Shown: piece after piece, positions 54,113 through 62,449 of the stretch
How the letters are laid out: each line of letters starts with the position of its first letter
How positions within the stretch are numbered: position 1 is the first letter of the stretch
Program-made: the position numbers and the translations under genes
Notes under the pieces: model-generated
Database searches by the model: none
Seen by the model: the letters and a program-made list of their open reading frames with translations, nothing else
What the model was told of the DNA's origin: nothing
DNA from: an uncultured Blautia sp.
Lineage (GTDB): Bacteria > Bacillota > Clostridia > Lachnospirales > Lachnospiraceae
Assembly (NCBI RefSeq): GCF_934371575.1
Contig: NZ_CAKRNY010000002.1
Span: 1-64,000 of the forward strand
Direction of reading: 5' to 3'
Length of the DNA stretch: 64,000 bases

Positions 54113-55071
54113 ATTGAAATTTCTCCAAAAGACAGCTTGTTTTCAGTTCCGTCAGACTCCTGCACCAGTAATTTTCCATCTGGACAGATTGATAATGCTT
54201 TGGCTTCTCTGCTGTTTTTATTATCTATAATTGTAATCTCATTTCCAGGAACAATATTATGTTCCACATATTCCTCTGACAACTTCAGTTCTCTTGTTTC
54301 TTCCAGTAAATAATTCACAATCCGGGCAGTCAGCTGATTCCTGTCTGCTGCATTTGCGGACTGCGAATCCTCATAGATTCCCCCTGCTATCTCCTGAAGT
54401 TCTTCTGGAAATTTCTTAGATTCCACATACAAGTTCAGTCCAATTCCAACAATTGCAAATTCAATATTCCCACTCTCAAAATCAGTTACTGCTTCCGTAA
54501 GAATCCCACAAACTTTCCGACCATCTTTATAAAGATCATTTACCCACTTTATCCCAAGCTCTACTTTGCATACTTCCTTCACAGCCTTATAAACTGCAGT
54601 GGCTGCTGCGGTAGTGATTAAAAGGCTGCCTTCCAGCGTGCCTTGAGGTTCCAGAATCACACTAAGATAAATGCCACTGTCTTTAGGAGAATAGAACTCT
54701 CTTCCTCTTCTTCCTCTTCCAGCAGTCTGCTCCATGGCAACAACAAATGAACCATGTCCTGCCTGCCCACTCACAGCCATTTGCCTTGCCTCCAGATTCG
54801 TGGAGCTTATCTTGTCAAATATTCTTATTTCCACCTGAGAATGCTCTAAAAAAAGTCGAATTCCTTCTGCCGAAACCAGATTGCTCTCCCTTGCGAGCAT
54901 ATACCCTTTATTGGGTCCAGCCTCAATGAGATAGCCCTCCTGTCTCAGACTGTTTACAGCTTTCCATACTGCAGCACGTGTACATGAAAGTGCTCTTCCA
55001 ATATCCTCACCGGATAACGTCTCACCTTTATGCTGCTCTAACAACTCCAAAAGTCTGGATTTAACAGTCAT
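54091..55071 (-). CDS. birA: bifunctional biotin--protein ligase and biotin repressor BirA
   Basis: The 326-residue protein has an N-terminal winged helix (about 5-60, LSGEDIGRALSCTRAAVWKAVNSL) and a ligase domain with the biotinyl-AMP loop GRGRRGREF near 115, followed by a C-terminal SH3-like domain. The HTH shows it is the regulatory class, matching the operator upstream of bioY at 1952-1983. ATG 55071 follows AAGGA at seven bases; ATG 55086 is an alternative. It partly overlaps the end of the WYL gene. Confidence 0.92.
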   Translation of the reverse strand: MTVKSRLLELLEQHKGETLSGEDIGRALSCTRAAVWKAVNSLRQEGYLIEAGPNKGYMLARESNLVSAEGIRLFLEHSQVEIRIFDKISSTNLEARQMAVSGQAGHGSFVVAMEQTAGRGRRGREFYSPKDSGIYLSVILEPQGTLEGSLLITTAAATAVYKAVKEVCKVELGIKWVNDLYKDGRKVCGILTEAVTDFESGNIEFAIVGIGLNLYVESKKFPEELQEIAGGIYEDSQSANAADRNQLTARIVNYLLEETRELKLSEEYVEHNIVPGNEITIIDNKNSREAKALSICPDGKLLVQESDGTENKLSFGEISIKIPPMK

Positions 55072-55075
55072 ACTC

Positions 55076-56065
55076 TCATCCTTCATAATTTTCCAGGGCT
55101 TTTTTCAAAAAATCCCGGTATTCTTTCCGTACATTCTCCGGTGAGAGCACTTTGATGCCGTTTCCAAGAGCTGCCAGCCAACCATAAAACTGGGGGCTTA
55201 CATTCACCTGTACTCTGGTAACAGAGTGATCATTGTCCTTCGACACGATCATAAGATCCCGTCCGAAACGGTCTATCATTACTCCAACAAGGTAATTCTT
55301 AAACTCCAGGCTGATTTTCTCTTCTCTTCCACCGAACATTCCAAAAGTGCCGGAAACAAATCCTGAACCATCGAACCTTTCAAAAAGTTCTGCACCGTTT
55401 CTGTTTTCTTTCTCAGTAACGATCTTCAGCATTTTATCCACACGGTAATGCTTCACAATACCACTTTCCTCATCAACTCCTACCAGATAATAATTTTCAT
55501 CCTGCCATATCATCTGCCATGGACTGATTCGATAACGCTCTCCGTTCTTTTTCAGATGCAGTTCCTTGGATACAGTCCATTCTGTATACTGGAAACTGAT
55601 CTGCCGGTTCTGTGAGATTGCTCTGTGAATCTCATCTACACTGTAGTAAATGCTCTCGTTGGTATTCTTCACCTGATCCTGTACGATCACCTGTCGCTGC
55701 AGTTCCCTGGCCTGATAACTACTGGTAAGATGCTCCAGTTTATGAATCAATTGACGTGATTTCCCACTAGTCAGAAACCTGGAAGACTGAACTGCATCCA
55801 CCAGCACTTTAAGCTCTGCAAGCTCAAAATCACGGCTCGCCAGATAAAAGCCAGCCGGTCTCTCTCTGCGATTCATAATATCCATTCCGAACACACGCAA
55901 AGTCTCTATATCATCATATATAGTCTTTCGCTCAGCATGAATCCCAAAGCCTTCCAGATAGGAAATCAGTTCTTTTACACTCATAGGGTGTGTCTCATCT
56001 GTTTTCTCAGAAAAGACACGCATAAGATATAGAATTTTCAGTTTCTGCTGGAACGATTTCGGCAT
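55076..56065 (-). CDS. WYL-domain transcriptional regulator
   Basis: The 329-residue protein has an N-terminal winged-helix domain (about 5-65, VKELISYLEGFGIHAERKTIYDDIETL) and a WYL domain (about 140-225) in which WQMIWQDENYYLVGVDE is the conserved core. WYL regulators bind nucleotide-like or ssDNA ligands and some run DNA-damage responses. It lies directly downstream of a small membrane protein gene and upstream of birA in one minus-strand unit whose leader carries LexA-like boxes. Confidence 0.85.
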   Translation of the reverse strand: MPKSFQQKLKILYLMRVFSEKTDETHPMSVKELISYLEGFGIHAERKTIYDDIETLRVFGMDIMNRRERPAGFYLASRDFELAELKVLVDAVQSSRFLTSGKSRQLIHKLEHLTSSYQARELQRQVIVQDQVKNTNESIYYSVDEIHRAISQNRQISFQYTEWTVSKELHLKKNGERYRISPWQMIWQDENYYLVGVDEESGIVKHYRVDKMLKIVTEKENRNGAELFERFDGSGFVSGTFGMFGGREEKISLEFKNYLVGVMIDRFGRDLMIVSKDNDHSVTRVQVNVSPQFYGWLAALGNGIKVLSPENVRKEYRDFLKKALENYEG

Positions 56066-56075
56066 ATCCTTACTC

Positions 56076-56333
56076 CTACTTATCTGTCAATACTGCTACG
56101 ACTCCTGAATATAATACCATAAAAGCGAATAGCAAGGCAATAATATCCCCACCATGAAAATCATAATTAAATATCATGGCTCCCCCTATCATAATCTCCA
56201 ATGTAATAAAAAGCCCTATCAGCATCGCCATGCTTCCTGAAAACTTCTTCTCATGTTTCTCTCGTGCATCTTCTATATAACCGCCTGCAAGAGCAGCCTT
56301 TCTGCTATTAATATTTCTGCCTGTATTCCACAT
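56076..56333 (-). CDS. small two-helix membrane protein downstream of LexA-like boxes
   Basis: The 85-residue protein has a positively charged N-terminal half (1-37) and two membrane helices (about 40-58 and 62-80). ATG 56333 follows GGAGG; the longer frame upstream has no support. No family recognised. The three LexA-like sites in its leader suggest SOS control, so a small division or envelope modulator is one possibility, unproven. Confidence 0.6.
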   Translation of the reverse strand: MWNTGRNINSRKAALAGGYIEDAREKHEKKFSGSMAMLIGLFITLEIMIGGAMIFNYDFHGGDIIALLFAFMVLYSGVVAVLTDK

Positions 56334-56383
56334 AATATTTCCTCCATTCTCCCCTGCCACTCTGTTGTTTGTCCAGAAAATAT

Positions 56384-56484
56384 CGAACGTATTTTCCGAA
56401 CATATTTTCTTGTATGAGATTAGTCTATCATACAATCAGTCCTATAAAACGGTACAGACTACCATTTATTCGAATATTTGTTCG
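56384..56484. promoter_or_regulatory. three LexA/DinR-like boxes
   Basis: On the minus strand: CGAACAAATATTCG (56484-56471), AGAAAATATGTTCG (56410-56397) and GGAAAATACGTTCG (56397-56384). Compared with CGAACRNRYGTTYG the first differs at one position and the others at two. The last two form a 13-base tandem repeat. They lie in the 245-base gap upstream of the small membrane protein gene. Confidence 0.6.
56410..56435. promoter_or_regulatory. perfect inverted repeat, possible operator
   Basis: TTGTATGA-N10-TCATACAA, eight-base perfect arms, next to the LexA-like pair and over a possible -10 TATGAT. The reader is unknown; the downstream WYL regulator is a candidate. Confidence 0.5.
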
Positions 56485-56578
56485 TGTTTTTGTATAAAAA
56501 ATATCCGCCAATACTTTTCAAAAGTATCCGCGGACGTTTTTCTTTCTGGATCTTTTATATGATCCACAATATTTCATT

Positions 56579-57271
56579 TTACATAAATCCGGCAAACACA
56601 GAAGCTGTAATAACAGTCAGAAGTCCGGCAACAGCAATCGCAAGACTGCTCATAGCACCTTCTACCGGTCCCATTTCCATAGCCTTGGCAGTTCCAATAG
56701 CGTGTGCTGAAGTTCCAAGAGCCAGCCCTTTTGCAATAGGCTCCTCAATTTTCGCAATTTTACATACCGCTTCCGCAATCACGTTTCCTAACACACCAGT
56801 AATGATAATGACTGCGACTGTGATCGTCACAAGTCCACCCAGTTCCTCTGATACTCCCATTCCAATAGCCGTTGTGATAGACTTTGGAAGCAGGGTGACA
56901 TATTCCGCATGGGAAAGTCCAAATAATTTTGCAAAGACGAACACACTTACCATACTCGCAAGTACACCGGAAACAATCCCTATAATGACAGCTTTCAGAT
57001 TTTTGCGCAGCAGGGTAAGCTGCCTGTAAAGAGGTACTGCAAGACATACCGTAGCCGGAGTAAGAAGATAACTGATATACTGACCGCCGGCATTATAAGT
57101 CTTATAATCTACCTGCATAAGCTGAAGCACTCCCATTACACATAAGATTGCAATTAAAAGCGGATTAAACAATGCCATTTTAAATTTTTTCTTCAGCAAA
57201 AGTCCGATTTCATATCCAACAAGGCTTAATGCAGCTCCAAAAAACAGGGAATTTTCAATAAAAGATATCAT
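56579..57271 (-). CDS. lrgB: LrgB family membrane protein
   Basis: The 230-residue protein has about seven membrane helices and the LrgB signatures LLPKSITTAIGMGVSEELGG near 127-146 and GTSAHAIGTAKAMEMG near 186-201. LrgAB act in murein hydrolase control or in pyruvate/glycolate transport, depending on the species. The start overlaps the lrgA stop as ATGA. Confidence 0.93.
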   Translation of the reverse strand: MISFIENSLFFGAALSLVGYEIGLLLKKKFKMALFNPLLIAILCVMGVLQLMQVDYKTYNAGGQYISYLLTPATVCLAVPLYRQLTLLRKNLKAVIIGIVSGVLASMVSVFVFAKLFGLSHAEYVTLLPKSITTAIGMGVSEELGGLVTITVAVIIITGVLGNVIAEAVCKIAKIEEPIAKGLALGTSAHAIGTAKAMEMGPVEGAMSSLAIAVAGLLTVITASVFAGFM

Positions 57272-57630
57272 TTTTTATTTTCCCCCTTATTTTTTCTGAG
57301 CACAAACTGTGTACTGCGTCCTGTAACCACCATTACAATAACCGTAGTCAAAATTGTAATAATCACAACAGGAAACAAGATTGACTGTAAATCGCCCCAT
57401 GCTTCCAAAAGTCCCACACCGGCAGGTACAAACATAACCGGCATAATTTCGACCAGAAAATCAGCCGCATCCTCTACCTGCTCAATCTTCAGAATGCCGC
57501 TTGTAAGTGCTCCCAGCATCAGTACAAGACCATATACACTGGCAGGTACCGGAAGGGGGAGAAAAATATGCAGTCCTTCCCCTAATGCTGACACCAGCAA
57601 AATAATACAAAATTGCCTCAGATACTTCAC
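57268..57630 (-). CDS. lrgA: LrgA/CidA family membrane protein
   Basis: The 120-residue protein has four membrane helices and the family segments LPLPVPASVYGLVLML near 26-41 and FLVEIMPVMFVPAGVGLL near 59-76. The start is GTG 57630 after GGAGG, overlapping the stop of the upstream gene as GTGA. Forms a holin-like pair with LrgB. Confidence 0.9.
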   Translation of the reverse strand: MKYLRQFCIILLVSALGEGLHIFLPLPVPASVYGLVLMLGALTSGILKIEQVEDAADFLVEIMPVMFVPAGVGLLEAWGDLQSILFPVVIITILTTVIVMVVTGRSTQFVLRKNKGENKK

Positions 57631-58103
57631 TTTCTGTCTTCCTCCTCGCTGTCTCCACAAAGAAGTTCATTTGCAATTTCCAGATATGGCTGAAGCTCTT
57701 CCAGAGTAGCTCTTCCATTCCGTTTCATCTTTGTAACCCCTGCATACTGTGCAGGGATGGATCTTGTCAGATTTCCGTCTCCGTAGATTTTTACCATATC
57801 TCCATTTTCCAAAGTATCCCCGGCAATTAATTTATCATTTCTGTTATAAATCCCTGCTTTAGGAATATCCGCCTTGAAAACTGTTTTTTTGTCCATATCT
57901 ACGAACACCATTTCCTTCAATACATCTCCGGTTTCCACGTAAACAGCCCTTATGGCTTCTTTTTCCAGACGTGCTTCCTCCTGCCTGTCTTTCTCAGCCT
58001 GTCTGGCAACCAGATTCCAGAATGAACCGCCCACCACAACAAAGAGTACCAGAAGAATGACAATTCCTACAATGAATTTCACATCAAATTCTCTTTTTTC
58101 CAC
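57627..58103 (-). CDS. membrane-anchored protein upstream of lrgAB
   Basis: The 158-residue protein has one N-terminal membrane helix (about 10-30), a charged stalk (about 35-52) and a small extracytoplasmic beta-rich domain with a DTLENGDMVKIYGDGN segment. No family recognised. The start is GTG 58103 after GAGG. It leads the lrgA-lrgB operon with four-base overlaps, suggesting a functional link. Confidence 0.65.
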   Translation of the reverse strand: MEKREFDVKFIVGIVILLVLFVVVGGSFWNLVARQAEKDRQEEARLEKEAIRAVYVETGDVLKEMVFVDMDKKTVFKADIPKAGIYNRNDKLIAGDTLENGDMVKIYGDGNLTRSIPAQYAGVTKMKRNGRATLEELQPYLEIANELLCGDSEEEDRK

Positions 58104-58143
58104 TGCAAATCCTCATTTCTTTTATGGCTTTTTCTTCTGCCTC

Positions 58144-58171
58144 ATTATACCTTATCTTGTTAAAAATGCAA
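58144..58171 (-). promoter_or_regulatory. promoter of the lrg operon
   Basis: On the minus strand TTGCAT (58171-58166), 16-base spacer, TATAAT (58149-58144). Confidence 0.65.
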
Positions 58172-58222
58172 TGTTATCTTTTGACAATTCTGCAAAGCGT
58201 TTTTCTGATTTTTTCTACAATT

Positions 58223-58702
58223 TTAAAACACAATCCGCTCCACCCTTACACTATTTTTCTCCAAAATCATAACTGCCATGGTCACATCACCGCCAAAACG
58301 GCTTCTGCCGCAGCTTCCCGGATTTAACCACAACCTTCCGTCAATTTCTTTTGCGAAGTACTGGTGACTGTGTCCAAAAATCACCACCTGGGTATCACCC
58401 AGTTCCCAGGCAACCTCTCTTTTATCATGAACCATGAAAAACTTCACATTTCCTACTGTAAAATTCAGGCTTTTTCTCAGATTCCGTGCCCAGTCTCCAT
58501 CATTGTTCCCCCGTACAACATATAATGCACCAAATGTTCTCAAAACATCCAGAATTTCCGGACGATCCACATCTCCTGCATGAAAAATACAATCACAGGT
58601 TTTCAATATTTCTGTAACTTCTTCCCGAAGAAGGCCATGCGTGTCTGAAATAATACCGATTTTTATCTTCTTAAATGAATCAGAACAAGCAGATTTTTCC
58701 AT
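58223..58702 (-). CDS. YfcE/MJ0936-type metallophosphodiesterase
   Basis: The 159-residue protein has the calcineurin-like motifs GIISDTHG near residue 17, HAGDVD near 42, VRGNNDGD near 66, VHD near 90 and GHSHQ near 109, then NPGSCGRSR near 126. YfcE-type enzymes cleave phosphodiesters with Mn2+. ATG 58702 overlaps the endonuclease Q-like gene by 23 bases, indicating translational coupling. Confidence 0.87.
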   Translation of the reverse strand: MEKSACSDSFKKIKIGIISDTHGLLREEVTEILKTCDCIFHAGDVDRPEILDVLRTFGALYVVRGNNDGDWARNLRKSLNFTVGNVKFFMVHDKREVAWELGDTQVVIFGHSHQYFAKEIDGRLWLNPGSCGRSRFGGDVTMAVMILEKNSVRVERIVF

Positions 58703-59906
58703 ATTCTCCGTCAAATCCAGGCTTACAGATAACTTCTTTTTTTCGCAGTTTTTCAATGCCATATGCCAGCTTTTGTCCCCCTTCTTTCTCTATATCTTCG
58801 ATTGGAATTTCTCTTAAGATCTGGAATTCATTTCCAAGCCTTTGTAACATTTTCTCATACTCACTGAGAACAGTTTTGGTAGTTATACCTTTTTTCAAAC
58901 AGGCTGAAATCACCTCCAAAAGAGGCACTATACTCTCAAACGGTCTGGCATTTTTCTTCCTAAAACCATTTCCCCGGTCTGCCAGATCCAGAATTCTATG
59001 ATCCACTCCCATGGTCAGTTTTTTCCCACAGACAGGACATTTTCCCTGATATTTTTCTGCCTCCTCAGGACTTAAACAAATATGACACTTTCGATGTCCA
59101 TCATAGTGATATTTTCCCTCTTCTGGAAAGAATTCCAAGGTTCCCACAAGTCCTTTTCCATATTGAATGGCATTGTAAATACCCTGATAAGACAAATCAA
59201 TATCCAGAAGATTAGCTTCTCTTCCCAGTTTAGATGGGGAGTGGGCGTCTGAATTCGAAATCAGCTGAAATCCATCCAGAGCTGATAATCTCCAGTTCAT
59301 AGGAGGATCAGAGGAAAGACCGGTTTCCACAGCATGGACATATGGTGTAAGATCTTCAAAGCATTCTTCCATTGTATCAAATCCGGAAGCAGCACCGAAT
59401 AAACCGAAATGCGGTGTCCAGATATGTGCTGGGATCAATATTCCGTCAGCACAGTTTTCCAGCAAAATCCCAAGAAGATCATGGCAGTCAAGCCCAAGGA
59501 TTGGTCTTCCGTCTGAGTGGATATTTCCAATTTTCTCCAGTCTTTCAGCTATCTGATCTGCCGCCTCAAATCCCGGTAAAAGAAGCACGTTATGCACCTT
59601 CCTGCACTTTCCGTTCTTCTTATAAATAGAACTGATTTCTCCTGTAATGACAAATCTTGGAGACTGTCCTGGAAGCAGTTTTGCCTCTTCCAGAACGTAT
59701 TCTTCCTTTAAACGATATAATCCTGCTTCTGCCGGAATCAGCTTTTCTTTTAATTCTTCCCGCCATGCCGGATGGGTAAAATCCCCGGTTCCCACAATAG
59801 AGATTCCTTTTTTTCTTGCCCACAAATCCAGATACTCCGGAGTTCCAAGCTTACTTGTAGCCATGGAATATCTGGAGTGGATGTGAAGATCTGCGATTAT
59901 TTCCAC
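58680..59906 (-). CDS. endonuclease Q-like PHP-domain nuclease
   Basis: The 408-residue protein has an N-terminal PHP domain with ADLHIHSRYS near residue 5, ITGEISSIY near 86 and SNSDAHSPS near 216. A zinc finger (CHIC near 276 and CPVCG near 295) is followed by a helical C-terminus. This is the layout of endonuclease Q (TIGR00375), known from Thermococcales and a few Bacilli, which nicks DNA 5' of deaminated bases. No signal peptide. It overlaps the phosphodiesterase gene. Confidence 0.85.
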   Translation of the reverse strand: MEIIADLHIHSRYSMATSKLGTPEYLDLWARKKGISIVGTGDFTHPAWREELKEKLIPAEAGLYRLKEEYVLEEAKLLPGQSPRFVITGEISSIYKKNGKCRKVHNVLLLPGFEAADQIAERLEKIGNIHSDGRPILGLDCHDLLGILLENCADGILIPAHIWTPHFGLFGAASGFDTMEECFEDLTPYVHAVETGLSSDPPMNWRLSALDGFQLISNSDAHSPSKLGREANLLDIDLSYQGIYNAIQYGKGLVGTLEFFPEEGKYHYDGHRKCHICLSPEEAEKYQGKCPVCGKKLTMGVDHRILDLADRGNGFRKKNARPFESIVPLLEVISACLKKGITTKTVLSEYEKMLQRLGNEFQILREIPIEDIEKEGGQKLAYGIEKLRKKEVICKPGFDGEYGKICLF

Positions 59907-59929
59907 TTAATTTACTCCATTTCAAAAAT

Positions 59930-60928
59930 TTATTTCTTTTTATACCAGCCTGTAATCCATTTACCGGCTGCCGTCAGGTTTCCATTTTTCCATTTACTGG
60001 TTTTACTGCAGTCAGACTTGATAAATGCAGAACTTTCGGCTTTATTTGACAGGTTCCATGCCACATAGCTGATCTTATTTTTATCCAGGAATGTAAGCCA
60101 CTTTTTTGCCTCAGTTTTATCAAGTCCACCGTTTCCGGACGCATCACAGATACTGAACTCAGAAACGAATAAAGGAAGTCCTTTATCAAGTGCTGTCTGG
60201 GCTTTATCTCTCAGCCATTGCTTGTGTGTGGCTGCATAAAAATGCAATGTGTACATCACATTTTTTCTGTATTTTTTTGCGACAGGAGACAAAGCAGCCT
60301 GATCAACATCCTGAGACCAGTTTGGAGTTCCAACCAAAATTACTGCCTTTTTATCATACGTACGGATACCTTTTATGATCTTTTCTGCATATTTTTTTAT
60401 GGTATTCCATGAGGTTCCACCATTTGGTTCATTACAGATTTCGTAGATTACATTTGTTTTATTTTTATATTTTTTTGCCATTTTTTTGAAGAATTTTAAA
60501 GCTTCTTTCTGATTCTTCTGCGGATTTCCGTCACTTAAAATATGCCAGTCTATAATCACGTATAATCCAGCATTTGCAGCATATTTCACACCATTATCAA
60601 TATATTTTTCAAGCTTACGCTGATTAGCTGCATCACCAGTACAATACCCATTATATTCTTCTGTATACATAGCAAGACGAACTGCATTTATTTTCCAGTT
60701 CTTTTTCATATAAGTAAATGCACTCTGATTTACATACTCAGGATACCAGGAAAGACCATGCGTACTAACTCCTCGAAGCTGTACTGTTTTCCCCTTGCTG
60801 TTCACAAGCTTCGTGCCTTTTACCTGTAATCTTGAAAGCTTTGATGCGGCTGATACCGGAACACAAAGTGCACATAAAAGCATAAGCATAAGGAAAAATC
60901 CAAACTGTTTTTTTCTTTTTTCACTCAT
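59930..60928 (-). CDS. secreted GH5 endoglucanase
   Basis: The 332-residue protein has a signal peptide (MSEKRKKQFGFFLMLMLLC..., cut near 27) and one GH5 catalytic domain. The acid/base Glu is in VIYEICNEPNGG near 158 and the nucleophile Glu in PLFVSEFSIC near 246, with RLAMYTEEY near 85. The chemistry is beta-1,4-glucan hydrolysis outside the cell. No carbohydrate-binding module or dockerin. ATG 60928 overlaps the M48 gene stop as ATGA. Confidence 0.92.
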   Translation of the reverse strand: MSEKRKKQFGFFLMLMLLCALCVPVSAASKLSRLQVKGTKLVNSKGKTVQLRGVSTHGLSWYPEYVNQSAFTYMKKNWKINAVRLAMYTEEYNGYCTGDAANQRKLEKYIDNGVKYAANAGLYVIIDWHILSDGNPQKNQKEALKFFKKMAKKYKNKTNVIYEICNEPNGGTSWNTIKKYAEKIIKGIRTYDKKAVILVGTPNWSQDVDQAALSPVAKKYRKNVMYTLHFYAATHKQWLRDKAQTALDKGLPLFVSEFSICDASGNGGLDKTEAKKWLTFLDKNKISYVAWNLSNKAESSAFIKSDCSKTSKWKNGNLTAAGKWITGWYKKK

Positions 60929-61494
60929 AACATTCCTTCCTCCATTAGGCGCCATCCATTATCTTTTAACCATTTTTTTCTCTCCCGGTAATCTGGAAGA
61001 ATGGACTCCACTTCTTTCCAGAACACCTGAGAATGATTCATTTCCTTGCGATGGCAAAGCTCATGTACCACCACATAATCCAGCACCTCCGAAGGTGCCA
61101 GGATCAACAGCCAGTTAAAGTTCAGATTTCCATTTGAAGCACAGCTTCCCCACCTCGTCTTCTGCTGCCGCAGTGTGATTTTCCCATAAGTCACTCCTGC
61201 TTTTTCTGCAAAATAAGCGACTCGTCTTGGAATTACCACGCAGGCTTTATTTTGTAAGTGCTGTCTTTCCAACGCAGACAATCTGGGGATATCTTCTTTT
61301 TGTTCATCTCTTTTCTGGATTTTCTCCAGATTTTTCAAAACCCATTCCTGTTTTTCTTCCACAAATTTCCGGATTCTGGTCTCCGACAAACGAAGAGGTG
61401 CACGCACGATAATCCTGCCGTCCGGCTTGATCTCCAGACTCATTGTTCTGCGGCTGCTGCGGATGATCTGATAAGAAATTTTCTGGTTCAGCAT
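60925..61494 (-). CDS. YgjP-like M48 family metallopeptidase
   Basis: The 189-residue protein has the zinc motif VVHELCHRKEMNHS near residues 144-157 and the conserved TRWGSCASNGNLNFN near 113-127. This is the YgjP/SprT-like minigluzincin group; cytosolic, substrate unknown. It overlaps both neighbours by a few bases. Confidence 0.88.
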   Translation of the reverse strand: MLNQKISYQIIRSSRRTMSLEIKPDGRIIVRAPLRLSETRIRKFVEEKQEWVLKNLEKIQKRDEQKEDIPRLSALERQHLQNKACVVIPRRVAYFAEKAGVTYGKITLRQQKTRWGSCASNGNLNFNWLLILAPSEVLDYVVVHELCHRKEMNHSQVFWKEVESILPDYRERKKWLKDNGWRLMEEGML

Positions 61495-62261
61495 AAGATT
61501 TTCTCCATATGAGCATTCATCTGCTGATCCAGAATTTCCATTTTTTCCCTGGTGTCTTCATCCTTATAATCCAGTCTCTTTATAATTCTGGAAATATAAT
61601 ATTTCTCCTTCATGATCTGCCATGTTTCCTTAAAATTCAGGTCATAATATTGTGCCACATAGGACACCCAGTAATCCACAGAAGTTACCCGGTTCTGAGA
61701 CAAAACAGCTTCTTTTTTCTGACAGGATTCCCATACCTTCGGTGATATTCTCCCCTCTCCTGCTTGTTCCTGGGGCACACCGATCATGGCTTCTACAGAG
61801 TCCACAAGCTTCACTCTGCAATTGTCAAGCTTATCCGCATCACGGATCATTTTTGCATGAAAAAGAGTCCGTTCATCCTGAATGCCGTCCAGCTTAAAGT
61901 CGCTGTGTCTGGCAATTGCAACGCGGATAATCTCATCATACTGCCTGTCCTCTAAGAATCTGCGGATCATGGGATTCTCCCCTTCAAATAAGAGCTGCGC
62001 GCCAAATGCTGCGTGATCCATGGTGTCCGGGGAAAAGCTGTCATACAGGCGCAGCTGCTCAAATCTTCCAATATCATGAAGCAGAGCGATCAGTTCTGCA
62101 AGCTGCTGATCCTCCTCATTTAAATGCATCCGCTGCCCGATTTCCCGTGCGCTTTCTACTACCCCGTATGTGTGAATAATTTTTAATTTTATCTTCTCAT
62201 CTTCTCTGTCGTATCCATCCAGATACTCTTCAAAAACGTCCTTTGCGTGTATAAAATTCAT
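61488..62261 (-). CDS. HD domain phosphohydrolase
   Basis: The 257-residue protein has an HD domain with H30 (IIHTYGVV), the HD pair ALLHDIGRF near 60, HSDF near 119 and D in IRDADKLDN near 141. Such enzymes hydrolyse nucleotides or other phosphate esters; the substrate is unknown. It leads a three-gene unit with the M48 and GH5 genes and is divergent from the AraC regulator. Confidence 0.87.
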   Translation of the reverse strand: MNFIHAKDVFEEYLDGYDREDEKIKLKIIHTYGVVESAREIGQRMHLNEEDQQLAELIALLHDIGRFEQLRLYDSFSPDTMDHAAFGAQLLFEGENPMIRRFLEDRQYDEIIRVAIARHSDFKLDGIQDERTLFHAKMIRDADKLDNCRVKLVDSVEAMIGVPQEQAGEGRISPKVWESCQKKEAVLSQNRVTSVDYWVSYVAQYYDLNFKETWQIMKEKYYISRIIKRLDYKDEDTREKMEILDQQMNAHMEKILC

Positions 62262-62373
62262 TTCCAGTATATCTTCCTTTCTGATGCAGCTTAAATGTAA
62301 CTACATTTTTATTATAAACTACCAGCATTTCTTTTCCAATAGAAGCTGCGGATTTTCGGAAATTTCTACAGAC

Positions 62374-62402
62374 TTGCGCAGGTCTTTTCCATAACGTATA
62401 AT
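62374..62402 (+). promoter_or_regulatory. promoter of the AraC regulator gene
   Basis: TTGCGC (62374-62379), 17-base spacer, TATAAT (62397-62402), 48 bases before the ATG. Confidence 0.7.
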
Positions 62403-62449
62403 ACAAGGCAGCAAGTACACATATATAAACAGTTAATAAGGAGGCTGCC

